From positions 170,357 to 234,356 of the forward strand of contig NZ_JTGN01000003.1 in NCBI RefSeq assembly GCF_000797495.1: 64,000 nucleotides of DNA, written 5' to 3'. Both the position numbers and the translations under genes were made by a program. The notes below the pieces were generated by a model that was not told the DNA's origin, made no database searches, and saw only the letters and a program-made list of their open reading frames with translations. Positions 44,313 to 52,995 of the stretch are shown piece after piece (within the stretch, counting starts at the first letter, position 1; the number at the start of each line of letters is the position of its first letter). Source of the stretch: Robinsoniella peoriensis. Lineage in GTDB: Bacteria > Bacillota > Clostridia > Lachnospirales > Lachnospiraceae.

Positions 44313-44939
44313 ATGACAGATAAGATTATTGAAAACAATCAGGTATCCATTATTGGAGAAATTGCATCAGGCTTTACTTTTAGCCACGAGGTTTTTGGGG
44401 AGGGATTCTACATGTTAGATGTGCTGGTTAAGCGACTCAGCGATTCCCTGGACAGAATACCAGTGATGATTTCAGAGAGACTGATTGACGTGACACAGGA
44501 TTACCAGGGAGAATACATACAGATCACGGGGCAGTTCCGCTCCTACAACAGACATGAAGAAAAAAAGAACAGGCTGGTGTTGTCCGTATTTGCCAGAGAG
44601 GTCACTTTCGTTGAAGAAGAAAATGACAAGGTGAAGACAAATCAGATATTCCTGGATGGCTTTATCTGTAAGCCTCCGGTATATCGTAAGACTCCGCTTG
44701 GAAGAGAAATTTCCGATATGCTGGTTGCAGTCAACCGTCCATATGGCAAATCGGATTACATTCCCTGCATTTGCTGGGGAAGAAATGCAAGGTTTACTTC
44801 CGGTTTCTCCGTAGGTGGACATGTGCAGGTATGGGGACGAATACAAAGCAGAGAGTACATGAAAAAACTGGAGGGAGATATTACTGAAAAAAGAATTGCT
44901 TATGAAGTGTCAGTAAGCAAGTTGGAATATATGGAATAA
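44313..44939 (+). CDS. Single-stranded DNA-binding-like protein with two OB domains
   Basis: A 208-residue protein. Residues about 1-105 and 108-205 look like two successive OB folds; the second is SSB-like (IFLDGFICKPPVYRKTPLGREISDMLVAVNRP, then IPCICWGRNA and VQVWGRIQSREY). It has no acidic Ssb tail (DDDIPF). It is divergent from the house-keeping Ssb and stands alone, divergent from typA. Probable nucleic-acid binding; the cellular role is unknown. Confidence 0.75.
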   Translation: MTDKIIENNQVSIIGEIASGFTFSHEVFGEGFYMLDVLVKRLSDSLDRIPVMISERLIDVTQDYQGEYIQITGQFRSYNRHEEKKNRLVLSVFAREVTFVEEENDKVKTNQIFLDGFICKPPVYRKTPLGREISDMLVAVNRPYGKSDYIPCICWGRNARFTSGFSVGGHVQVWGRIQSREYMKKLEGDITEKRIAYEVSVSKLEYME

Positions 44940-45037
44940 GTATTGCATTCTTTATTTAACTGTAGTAAAATAATAAAACTGATGATGTAGTTTGGTATAT
45001 GGCGGTTTAACCACCAGTCAGTTAAGAGAGGTGCGCT

Positions 45038-45541
45038 ATGGATAAAGGTTCAGTACATATATTTTGTGGTGAAGGCAAGGGTAAAACGACTGCAGCTATC
45101 GGTCAGGGGATCCGCGCTGCCAGCCAGGGCAAATCTGTGATTGTCATTCAGTTTCTGAAAGGCAGGATGGTCGAAGAGATCAGTTTCCTGCAGCGCCTGG
45201 AACCGGAGATTAAGTTATTCCGGTTTGAAAAATCAGATGAATCCTTCGATAGTCTGAGTGCAGAAGAAAAGGAAGAAGAGGCACAGAATATTCGCAATGG
45301 AATGAATTTTGCAAAAAAGGTTCTGGTAACAGAGGGGTGCGAAGTCCTGATCTTAGATGAAGTACTGGGACTGATTGAACATGGAATTGTGACAATTGAT
45401 GATATCCGCACTTTAATTGAAGCGAAGGATGATGAGACAGAGCTTATAATGACCGGGATCTGCAACGGACAGGAACTCTGGGACTGTGTCGATGAAGTGA
45501 CACAGATGTCGACGATTCATAAAATCGAAAACAATTGTTGA
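45038..45541 (+). CDS. cobO: Cob(I)yrinic acid a,c-diamide adenosyltransferase
   Basis: A 167-residue CobO/BtuR-type enzyme that transfers adenosyl from ATP to cobalt in corrinoids. The P-loop GEGKGKTTA is at residues 11-19; VIQFLKG and LILDEVLG (Walker B) follow. It is isolated from other cobalamin genes, so it probably serves corrinoid salvage or activation. The stop codon overlaps the promoter of the following lysine riboswitch transcript. Confidence 0.92.
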   Translation: MDKGSVHIFCGEGKGKTTAAIGQGIRAASQGKSVIVIQFLKGRMVEEISFLQRLEPEIKLFRFEKSDESFDSLSAEEKEEEAQNIRNGMNFAKKVLVTEGCEVLILDEVLGLIEHGIVTIDDIRTLIEAKDDETELIMTGICNGQELWDCVDEVTQMSTIHKIENNC

Positions 45542-45566
45542 CAAGGATTTTTAATGATGCTATAGT
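45538..45566 (+). promoter_or_regulatory. Promoter of the lysine-riboswitch/dapAB transcript
   Basis: TTGACA (45538-45543), 17 bases, TATAGT (45561-45566). The -35 box overlaps the cobO stop codon. Confidence 0.85.
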
Positions 45567-45586
45567 TAGATTAACTGAATAGGTTT

Positions 45587-45754
45587 GATAGAGGTCGCGT
45601 GTTTCATCAGTATAGAATTGGATATGTTCAGGCATAGATGAAGATTTTAGAAAGGGAAAGACGCCGAAAGGTGCGGTACCTGTAGCCGTATTCTTGGGCA
45701 TGTGGCGAAAAGCTATATGACTGTCATCATAATTTTTATGATGGGGAGCTATCC
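45587..45754 (+). ncRNA. Lysine riboswitch (L box)
   Basis: A 168-base 5' leader closed by GATAG (45587-45591) with CTATC (45749-45753). Conserved L-box pieces appear in order: GAGGTCGCG, GGGAAAGACGCCGAAAGG, TTCTTGGGC, TATATGACTGTCATCAT and GATGGGGAGCTATC. A terminator follows, so lysine binding is expected to end transcription before dapA. Position upstream of dapA-dapB agrees with the known regulon. Confidence 0.93.
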
Positions 45755-45780
45755 AAAAGAATTTTTTTACGTAATCTTTA

Positions 45781-45813
45781 GGGGCAGGCTCTTTAGCCTG
45801 TCCTTATTTTTTT
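45781..45813 (+). terminator. Riboswitch-controlled terminator
   Basis: GGGGCAGGCT, four-base loop, AGCCTGTCC and a T-run. It ends just before the dapA ribosome site, as expected for the expression platform of the lysine riboswitch. Confidence 0.88.
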
Positions 45814-45828
45814 AAGGAGGAAAAGCAC

Positions 45829-46719
45829 ATGGCAATATTTACAGGCGCAGGTGTGGCAATTGTTACACCGATGAAAGAAAATGGAGACGTTAACTTTGAA
45901 AAATTAGGAGAGATTCTGGAAGATCAGATCGCAAATGGAACAGATGCAATTGTTATCTGCGGTACGACCGGTGAATCTGCTACTTTGACTCATGAGGAAC
46001 ATTTAGAAACAATTAAATATACGATTGATAAAGTAGCAAAAAGAATTCCGGTAGTAGCGGGTACAGGGTCAAACAGCACAGATACAGCGGTGTATTTATC
46101 TGTAGAAGCAGAGAAGTACGGAGCTGACGGTCTTCTTCTGGTATCACCATATTATAATAAAGCAACGCAAAAGGGATTGATCAAACATTATACAACAATT
46201 GCAAATGCAGTTAAGATTCCGATTATTTTATACAATGTGCCAAGCCGTACCGGATGCAATATTTTACCGGAAACTGTGGCTGAACTTGTTAGCAACGTGG
46301 AAAATATCGTTGGTATCAAAGAAGCTACCGGAAATATCTCCCAGATTGCTAAGCTGATGCAGCTTACGGATGGTAAAATTGATTTATATTCCGGAAATGA
46401 CGATCAGGTAGTTCCGCTCTTGTCATTAGGCGGTAAGGGAGTTATTTCCGTATTATCAAACATTGCTCCACAGCAGACACATGACATGGTGGAAAAGTTC
46501 CTTCAGGGTGATATTGAAGGCAGCCGTAAGATCCAGCTGGATGCACTGCCATTGATCAATGCACTGTTTAGCGAAGTTAATCCTATTCCTGTTAAAAAGG
46601 CTATGAATCTGATGGGTATGGAAGTCGGACCTCTTCGCGGACCGTTAACTGAGATGGAAGATGCAAATGCAGAAAAACTTGCAAAAGAAATGGTGGATTT
46701 CGGATTAAAGCTGTCATAA
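45829..46719 (+). CDS. dapA: 4-hydroxy-tetrahydrodipicolinate synthase
   Basis: A 296-residue class I aldolase-type enzyme, the first committed step of lysine and diaminopimelate synthesis (pyruvate plus aspartate semialdehyde). GTTGES sits at 45-50, the catalytic Tyr135 in YNVPSRTG and the Schiff-base Lys164 in GIKEATG. Strong ribosome site AAGGAGG. Controlled by the upstream lysine riboswitch and followed by dapB. Confidence 0.97.
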   Translation: MAIFTGAGVAIVTPMKENGDVNFEKLGEILEDQIANGTDAIVICGTTGESATLTHEEHLETIKYTIDKVAKRIPVVAGTGSNSTDTAVYLSVEAEKYGADGLLLVSPYYNKATQKGLIKHYTTIANAVKIPIILYNVPSRTGCNILPETVAELVSNVENIVGIKEATGNISQIAKLMQLTDGKIDLYSGNDDQVVPLLSLGGKGVISVLSNIAPQQTHDMVEKFLQGDIEGSRKIQLDALPLINALFSEVNPIPVKKAMNLMGMEVGPLRGPLTEMEDANAEKLAKEMVDFGLKLS

Positions 46720-46738
46720 GCACAATAAGGAGTAACGT

Positions 46739-47500
46739 ATGATAAAGATAATTATGCATGGCTGTAATGGAAAAATGGGCCAGGTGATCAGCCAGATTGT
46801 AAATGAAGATCCCAATGCTCAGATTGCAGCTGGGATTGATATTGTAGATAACAGGGATAATGGATATCCGGTTTTTACCAATATCCGTGAATGTGATGTA
46901 CAGGCGGATGTTGTAATAGATTTTGCATCAGCCAAGGCTGAGGATGCACTTTTAGATTTCTGTATGGAACGCAATCTTCCGGTGGTTGTCTGTACGACAG
47001 GTCTTTCAGAAGAACAGATTGCAAGGGTGAAAGAAACCAGTAAAGTGGTAGCAGTTTTAAAATCTGCAAACATGTCTCTGGGGGTGAATACTCTCTTGAA
47101 ATTGCTGCAGGATGCTGCAAAGGTATTGGCACCGGCGGGATTCGATATGGAAATTGTGGAGAAACATCATAAACATAAAGTAGATGCTCCCAGCGGAACG
47201 GCACTTGCCATGGCTGACAGCATGAATGAAGCTTTGGGAAATCAGTATACCTACAAATTCGACAGAAGCCAGGAACGTAAAGAGCGTGATGCCAAAGAAA
47301 TTGGTATCTCAGCGGTACGTGGCGGCAATATAGTGGGCGAACATGAGGTGTTTTTTGCCGGCACAGATGAAGTGATCGAGTTCAAGCATACGGCATATTC
47401 CAAAGCAATATTCGCTAAAGGAGCCGTGGAAGCAGCTAAATTTTTAGCGGGCAGAGAAGCAGGATTCTATGATATGAGCGATGTAATTGCAGCAAAATAA
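46739..47500 (+). CDS. dapB: 4-hydroxy-tetrahydrodipicolinate reductase
   Basis: A 253-residue NAD(P)H reductase for the second diaminopimelate-pathway step. Nucleotide motif GCNGKMGQ at residues 8-15, and the active-site block EKHHKHKVDAPSGTA (catalytic His and Lys). Follows dapA by 19 bases. Length and motifs are complete. Confidence 0.97.
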   Translation: MIKIIMHGCNGKMGQVISQIVNEDPNAQIAAGIDIVDNRDNGYPVFTNIRECDVQADVVIDFASAKAEDALLDFCMERNLPVVVCTTGLSEEQIARVKETSKVVAVLKSANMSLGVNTLLKLLQDAAKVLAPAGFDMEIVEKHHKHKVDAPSGTALAMADSMNEALGNQYTYKFDRSQERKERDAKEIGISAVRGGNIVGEHEVFFAGTDEVIEFKHTAYSKAIFAKGAVEAAKFLAGREAGFYDMSDVIAAK

Positions 47501-47518
47501 TAAAGGCGTTGTTAGTCA

Positions 47519-47550
47519 AAGACCCCGTAGCAGGCTGCGGGGTCTTCTAC
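47519..47550 (+). terminator. Rho-independent terminator after dapB
   Basis: AAGACCCCG and CGGGGTCTT form the stem, followed by TCT. It closes the dapAB transcript. Confidence 0.8.
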
Positions 47551-47628
47551 CCTCACGCAGCGGATAAGTCAGGATTGTCTGTCCTTGGAACGTTGCCGGG
47601 GGATTAAAGGAGCAAGGGGGATATTTTT

Positions 47629-49590
47629 GTGGAACAGGATTATGAAATGAGATATTTAAAAAGTCTTGCTAAGCTCTATCCTACGATAGCAGCAGCTTCA
47701 ACAGAAATTATTAACCTCCAGTCCATTTTGAACCTGCCAAAGGGGACGGAACATTTTTTGACAGATATTCATGGAGAATATGAACAGTTTCTTCATGTGC
47801 TGAAAAATGGTTCCGGGTCTGTCCGCAGGAAAATTGATGAAGAATTTGGAAATACTTTAAGTAGCCGGGATAAAAAAAGCCTGGCTACTTTAATTTATTA
47901 TCCAAAGCTCAAATTGGAACTGGTGGAGAAGACGGAAGATAATCTGGAAGACTGGTATAAGATTACGCTGCACAGGCTGATACAGATCTGTAAACGGGTG
48001 GCATCCAAATATACCAGGTCGAAGGTGCGTAAGGCATTGCCCAAAGATTTTTCGTATGTAATTGAAGAGCTGATTACAGAAAAGGAAGAGGTCCAGGATA
48101 AAGAAGCGTATTATAATTCTATTTTGAATACGATTATACGAATCGGCAGTGCCAAGGAAATGATCATTGCCCTGAGTAACCTGATTCAGCGGCTGGTTAT
48201 CGACCATATACATATTGTCGGAGACATATTTGACAGGGGACCGGGTCCGCATATTATCATGGACAGGCTTATGACTTATCATTCTGTGGATATCCAGTGG
48301 GGAAATCACGATGTTGTGTGGATGGGGGCTGCGGCTGGGCATAAAGCCAGTATCGCAAATGTCATCCGTATTGCGGCTCGCTATGGTAATCTGGATATGC
48401 TGGAAGAAGGGTATGGGATCAATCTGATTCCCCTTGCGAACTTTGCGATGAACACTTACGGGAATGACAAGTGCAGCTGCTTTAAGATTAATTATGATAA
48501 GGAAGAATATAATACCAAGGATCTGGAATGGGACTGCAGAATGCAGAAGGCAATTGCTATCATTCAGTTTAAACTGGAAAGCCAGGTTATCATGCGCCGT
48601 CCGGAATTTGAGATGGAAGACAGGCTTTTACTGGATAAGATTGATTATGAAGCAGGTACGATTCAACTGGAAGGTAAGGTTTATCCTTTATCTGATACGA
48701 ATTTCCCAACGGTAGACCCTAAGAATCCTTATGAACTCTCGGCAGCGGAACAAGAAGTTATGGATCGGCTTCAATCTGCTTTTATGAAATGTGAAAAGCT
48801 GCAGAAGCATGTGCGGTTTTTATTCTCCCATGGGAGTTTATATAAAATCTTTAATTCCAATCTTTTATATCATGGATGTATGCCCTTGAATGAAGACGGA
48901 AGCTTTAAAAAGGTAAAGGTTTTTGGAACGGAATACAGTGGAAAAGCACTTTATGATATTCTGGAAATTTACGCCAGAAAAGGTTATTATTCGGTACTGG
49001 ATAAAGAGGAACGGGAAAAGGGGCAGGATATCCTATGGTATATCTGGAGCAACGGAAACTCCCCTGTTTTTGGAAAAGATAAAATGACTACATTTGAACG
49101 TTATCTGATCAAAGATAAAGAAACCCATCATGAAGAAAAAAATCCATATTACCGATATATTGAAAAAGAAGAGACGGTAAACCGTATTCTGGAAGAGTTC
49201 GGGCTGGATATTACGCAGTCGCATATTATTAACGGGCATATGCCGGTTCAGCTTTCAAAGGGAGAAACACCGGTTAAATGCAATGGCAAGCTGTTGATTA
49301 TCGATGGCGGATTTTCCAAGGCGTACCAGAAAGTGACGGGCATTGCAGGTTATACCCTGGTTTACAATTCCTATGGTCTGCGCCTGGTAGCACATGATCC
49401 CTTTACTTCGATGGAAGATGCTATTGCAAAAGAGACGGATATCCATTCTGAAAGTATGGTTGTAGAACAGGTGATGCGCCGCAGGCTGGTTGCGGATACC
49501 GATATCGGAAAAGAACTGCAGCACACAATTAAGGAATTGGAAAGCCTGTTGTCGGCATACCGGCATGGGATTATCAACGAGAAGATTTAG
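47629..49590 (+). CDS. fbp: Class III fructose-1,6-bisphosphatase
   Basis: A 653-residue gluconeogenic phosphatase of the Firmicute class III (YydE/Fbp) type. Metallophosphoesterase motifs: FLTDIHGEYEQF, GDIFDRGPGPHIIMD, QWGNHDVVWMGAAAG, and a late INGHMPVQ and DGGFSKAY. GTG start at 47629. Separately transcribed and closed by a terminator at about 49596. Confidence 0.95.
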   Translation: MEQDYEMRYLKSLAKLYPTIAAASTEIINLQSILNLPKGTEHFLTDIHGEYEQFLHVLKNGSGSVRRKIDEEFGNTLSSRDKKSLATLIYYPKLKLELVEKTEDNLEDWYKITLHRLIQICKRVASKYTRSKVRKALPKDFSYVIEELITEKEEVQDKEAYYNSILNTIIRIGSAKEMIIALSNLIQRLVIDHIHIVGDIFDRGPGPHIIMDRLMTYHSVDIQWGNHDVVWMGAAAGHKASIANVIRIAARYGNLDMLEEGYGINLIPLANFAMNTYGNDKCSCFKINYDKEEYNTKDLEWDCRMQKAIAIIQFKLESQVIMRRPEFEMEDRLLLDKIDYEAGTIQLEGKVYPLSDTNFPTVDPKNPYELSAAEQEVMDRLQSAFMKCEKLQKHVRFLFSHGSLYKIFNSNLLYHGCMPLNEDGSFKKVKVFGTEYSGKALYDILEIYARKGYYSVLDKEEREKGQDILWYIWSNGNSPVFGKDKMTTFERYLIKDKETHHEEKNPYYRYIEKEETVNRILEEFGLDITQSHIINGHMPVQLSKGETPVKCNGKLLIIDGGFSKAYQKVTGIAGYTLVYNSYGLRLVAHDPFTSMEDAIAKETDIHSESMVVEQVMRRRLVADTDIGKELQHTIKELESLLSAYRHGIINEKI

Positions 49591-49595
49591 CAGTA

Positions 49596-49638
49596 AAAAA
49601 TGGGGCTTCGCTTTTATGCGCAAGTCCCATTTTTGTTA
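49596..49638 (+). terminator. Terminator after fbp
   Basis: AAAAATGGG (49596-49604) pairs with CCCATTTTT (49626-49634), ending in TTTTTG. Confidence 0.75.
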
Positions 49639-49688
49639 TAGTTTTATTTTTATGTTTTTGAATAGGAACTGTAAAATATATTTTGGGA

Positions 49689-49703
49689 GTAAAACGCTTT
49701 CCC
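49689..49703. promoter_or_regulatory. LacI-type operator upstream of the maltodextrin operon
   Basis: GTAAAACGCTTTCCC closely resembles the reverse complement of the sites at 55249 (GTAAATCGTTTTCCC) and 55391 (GATAAAGCGCTTTCC). A central CG and the shared flanks suggest one regulator, probably the LacI protein at 55444. A CcpA site is the alternative reading. Confidence 0.5.
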
Positions 49704-49729
49704 TATTTTATCTGTGATTTTGCACAGAA

Positions 49730-49752
49730 AATATTGATAGCTAATCAATATT
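49730..49752. promoter_or_regulatory. Perfect 9-base inverted repeat upstream of the maltodextrin operon
   Basis: AATATTGAT (49730-49738) and ATCAATATT (49744-49752) separated by AGCTA. It may be an operator or part of the promoter (TTGATA occurs at 49734). Confidence 0.4.
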
Positions 49753-49839
49753 ATGATAAAAATAACATATAAAAACAGAGTAAATGAGTTAATTCAACTG
49801 GAAACTAATGAAAACAGTTTCCTAAAAAGGAGGAAAAAC

Positions 49840-51171
49840 ATGAAAAAAGGGTTAAGTGTATTTTTATGTGCTGCTATGGTAACAGGAACGTTGGCCGGAT
49901 GCAGTTCAGTCAGCAGTAATACGAGTGAACAGCAAAAAGAAAATACGGAGAATACGCAGAATACGGAGAATAAGGAGAATACGGAGAATAAGGAGAATAC
50001 AAAGGACACGCAAAATACAAAGGTTACGGAAAAAATGGAATCTGCCAGTGTGAAAATCTGGCATGACGGTGATGAGGCTATCATGAAGACAATTCAGGAT
50101 ACAGTCAATAAAACCCTGGAGAAGAATAAGATAAGTGTAACATTTGAAAAGAAAACAGGATTGACAGATCAGATAAAGCTGTATGGCAATGATGCTGCAA
50201 ATGGACCGGATATGTATTTATATGCCCATGACTCACTGGGTACCTTTGTTGAGATGGGGGTCCTGGCTCCAATTACCGATGTGGTCGGAAAAGAGGAACT
50301 GGAGAATCTACTGCCAATGACAGTAGAGGCCGGTGTGTATAAAGAAAAGCAGTATCTGCTGCCAGTGTATTTTGAAACGCTGCTGTTCATGTACAATAAG
50401 GATCTGTGGCAGGGGGATATTCCGGATACTGCGGATGGTATCTATGACTATATGAAGGCAAATACAGATACCGCAAACGGTACTTATGCATTAGTGAACC
50501 AGCATTCTACCGCATATAATGTATCTCCGTTCATCAATGGTTTCGGCGGGTATATTATCAATGAAAAAGGGGAACCAGGATTAAATGTCAAAGAGACAAA
50601 AGAAGCAATTACCTATAATAAAAAGTTCGCGGAGCTGGAGGCAGATGGAGATTATAATACGGTGACGACACTTTTCAATGATAAAAAAGCGGCAGCGATT
50701 ATCGGCGGACCCTGGCTGGTTTCCGGTATCAAAGATGCAGGAATTAATCTGGGTATCAAGTCTCTGTCGGATATCAAACTGCCAAATGGAAAAGCGCTGG
50801 CACCTTATGCCGGAATTCAGGGAGTAGGTGTGATGGAACATGCGGTAAAGGATAAGAAGGATGTGATCGGAAAAGTCTTAACGGCAATGCTGGATGTGAA
50901 TCTGGGCATCGCCTTGGCTAAGGATTCAAACTGTGCGCCTGCCAATGAAAAAGCTTATGATGATCCTGACGTAGCAGGAAACGAAATGATTACAGCAATG
51001 AAAAAAACCGCTCAGACGGCACAGCCAATGCCGAATATTCCGGAAATGAGTGTTATGTGGGGACCTGCGGAGTCTCTGCTGGCAGCTGTGAATAAGTCTG
51101 GTGAAGATGTAGACCAGGCAGCAGATAAATACCAAAAAGAAGCGGAGTCCGCTATTTCCGATATGAAATAA
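49840..51171 (+). CDS. Maltodextrin-type solute-binding lipoprotein
   Basis: Start at 49840, behind GGAGGAAAAAC and giving a proper lipoprotein signal (MKKGLSVFLCAAMVTGTLAGC). About 443 residues. A low-complexity linker of ENT/NKENT repeats spans roughly residues 30-60, then a MalE-like fold: VKIWHDGDEAIMKTIQDTV, YLYAHDSLGTFVEMGVLAPI, and AAIIGGPWLVSGIKDAGI. Two permeases and a GH13 enzyme follow, so maltodextrin is the likely ligand. Confidence 0.9.
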   Translation: MKKGLSVFLCAAMVTGTLAGCSSVSSNTSEQQKENTENTQNTENKENTENKENTKDTQNTKVTEKMESASVKIWHDGDEAIMKTIQDTVNKTLEKNKISVTFEKKTGLTDQIKLYGNDAANGPDMYLYAHDSLGTFVEMGVLAPITDVVGKEELENLLPMTVEAGVYKEKQYLLPVYFETLLFMYNKDLWQGDIPDTADGIYDYMKANTDTANGTYALVNQHSTAYNVSPFINGFGGYIINEKGEPGLNVKETKEAITYNKKFAELEADGDYNTVTTLFNDKKAAAIIGGPWLVSGIKDAGINLGIKSLSDIKLPNGKALAPYAGIQGVGVMEHAVKDKKDVIGKVLTAMLDVNLGIALAKDSNCAPANEKAYDDPDVAGNEMITAMKKTAQTAQPMPNIPEMSVMWGPAESLLAAVNKSGEDVDQAADKYQKEAESAISDMK

Positions 51172-51253
51172 ATGCAGAGTGGGCAGTGATGTCCACTCTC
51201 TTATATTAGAGAGCTTGCCGAAAATGTATAGGTTGGTGGAAAAGGAGTCAGAG

Positions 51254-52141
51254 ATGAATAAAAAAAGAAAATTACTGCCGTGGCTTTATTGTACACCGGC
51301 AGTAATCTTAATCGGAGCCATTGTCGTCTTTCCAATTTTATATACCGGATATATATCCCTAATGGATATGAATCTTTATCATTGGTTTGATTTTAAAGTT
51401 ATCGGCTTAAAAAATTATGAGCGGGCATTGTTAAAAATTGATTCCGGATTTTTGTCTGCTCTTTTTACAACTATTATCTGGACTGTTATGAATATGGTAA
51501 TACAGGTTGGGGTGGCTTATCTGATCGCCTTAGGATTAAATGTTAAGGGATTAAAGTTAAGCAGATTCTATAAAACCCTTTTGATGTTCCCATGGGCAAT
51601 GCCTGCATATGTATCCATTCTTTTGTGGCGGGTGGGAATGTTTAATACGGAGTTCGGGTTGTTTAATAAGGTACTTGCAGCACTGGGGATGCCAAAAGCT
51701 GAGTTCCTTTCTCAAAATGTTCCGGCATTTTTGTCTAGTATGGTTCTGAACCTGTGGATGGCACTGCCGTTTATGATTATGATGATTGACGGGGCACTGC
51801 AGAGTATCGACCAGAGCTATTATGAAAGTGCAAAGTTAGATGGGGCAGGGCCGTTGAAACGCAATATTTATATAACGATTCCGGCATTAAAGCCAATTAT
51901 GGCGCCCGCTGTTATTATGACCACCTTTACCACTTTTAAGCAGTTCGATATTATCTATCTGCTGACAAAGCAAAAAGGTTCTCTATCCGGTGCAACGCTG
52001 GATACTATTATTACCTATGCCCATGAAAATGCTTTTGTCTCCAATAATTACGGCCTTTCTTCCGCCGTATCAATCATTATATTCGGATTTATTATTCTAT
52101 TTTCGTTTTTTACAAATCGTGGGTTAAAGGAGGAAGTGTGA
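51254..52141 (+). CDS. Maltodextrin ABC transporter permease (MalF type)
   Basis: About 295 residues, six hydrophobic segments. The start at 51254 follows AAAAGGAGTCAGAG; the longer frame from 51179 lacks a ribosome site. The EAA-type loop ESAKLDGAGPLKRNIYITIPAL is present. Overlaps the second permease by a base, indicating coupling. Confidence 0.92.
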   Translation: MNKKRKLLPWLYCTPAVILIGAIVVFPILYTGYISLMDMNLYHWFDFKVIGLKNYERALLKIDSGFLSALFTTIIWTVMNMVIQVGVAYLIALGLNVKGLKLSRFYKTLLMFPWAMPAYVSILLWRVGMFNTEFGLFNKVLAALGMPKAEFLSQNVPAFLSSMVLNLWMALPFMIMMIDGALQSIDQSYYESAKLDGAGPLKRNIYITIPALKPIMAPAVIMTTFTTFKQFDIIYLLTKQKGSLSGATLDTIITYAHENAFVSNNYGLSSAVSIIIFGFIILFSFFTNRGLKEEV

Positions 52142-52986
52142 TGAGCAGACGTAAAATGAAAAATATTCTTGGATTATCCATATTAAATCTCGTATTTATA
52201 ATTTTGTGTTTAACCGGGCTTGTTCCAATCCTGTATGCGCTGTCGCTTTCCTTTAGCAATGGGTCTGCGGCACTTTCTTCCGGACAGTTTTTTATCCCGC
52301 AGGAGTTTACCTGGGAAAACTACCATTCCATACTGGTTGATGAGCCGTTTCTTCTGTGGCTGAAAAATTCTGTTGTCCTGAGTGTGGGAACCATGATATT
52401 TGCCATGGGGACGGCGGTAACAGCATCCTATTCTTTTTCACGTTTCCGCTATAAAGGAAGAAAACAGATCCTACGGCTGCTTTTACTGCTGAATGCTTTC
52501 CCGCAGATTCTTTCGATGTTTGCAATTTTCCGTCTGTTTAAGACATTCCATCTTCTGAATTCCAATATCGGTCTTGTAATAATCTATGCAGGATCCATGA
52601 GTATCTTTGCGATTTGGAATATGAAAGGGTATTTTGACACGATACCGGTGGAGATTGAAGAGGCATCAAAGATTGATGGCGCCAGTAATTTTCAGTTACT
52701 GTACCGGATTGTGCTGCCACTTGCAAGACCCGCAATTATTGTGACTGCGGTAATGGTTTTGATTTTTGTGTGGAATGAATATCTCTTTGCTACCACATTT
52801 ATGATGAATGCGGATCATTATACCCTGGCAGGAGGACTGTATCAGCTGCAGTCAAGTGATTACAGCAGAAGCTGGCCTTTGTTTTCGGCAGCAGCAATTC
52901 TGGTATCTGTTCCGATCTTAGTAGTTTTCTTCTGTATACAGAAATATATGATATCCGGATTGACAGCCGGAGGAGTGAAAGGTTAG
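52141..52986 (+). CDS. Maltodextrin ABC transporter permease (MalG type)
   Basis: About 281 residues with six hydrophobic segments and the EAA-type loop EEASKIDGASNFQLLYRIVLPLARP. The C-terminal end YMISGLTAGGVKG is typical of MalG. GGAGGAAGTG precedes the ATG at 52141. No ATPase gene follows; a shared MsmX-type ATPase is implied. Confidence 0.93.
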   Translation: MSRRKMKNILGLSILNLVFIILCLTGLVPILYALSLSFSNGSAALSSGQFFIPQEFTWENYHSILVDEPFLLWLKNSVVLSVGTMIFAMGTAVTASYSFSRFRYKGRKQILRLLLLLNAFPQILSMFAIFRLFKTFHLLNSNIGLVIIYAGSMSIFAIWNMKGYFDTIPVEIEEASKIDGASNFQLLYRIVLPLARPAIIVTAVMVLIFVWNEYLFATTFMMNADHYTLAGGLYQLQSSDYSRSWPLFSAAAILVSVPILVVFFCIQKYMISGLTAGGVKG

Positions 52987-52995
52987 GTGGTTCAA

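Noticed and set aside
44940-45037. Cobalamin riboswitch upstream of cobO
   Set aside because: The gap is under 100 bases and lacks the B12 box; it is too short for the aptamer.
45587-45754. T-box leader upstream of dapA
   Set aside because: The order of conserved pieces matches the lysine L box, and no T-box TGGNACCGCG-type sequence is present.
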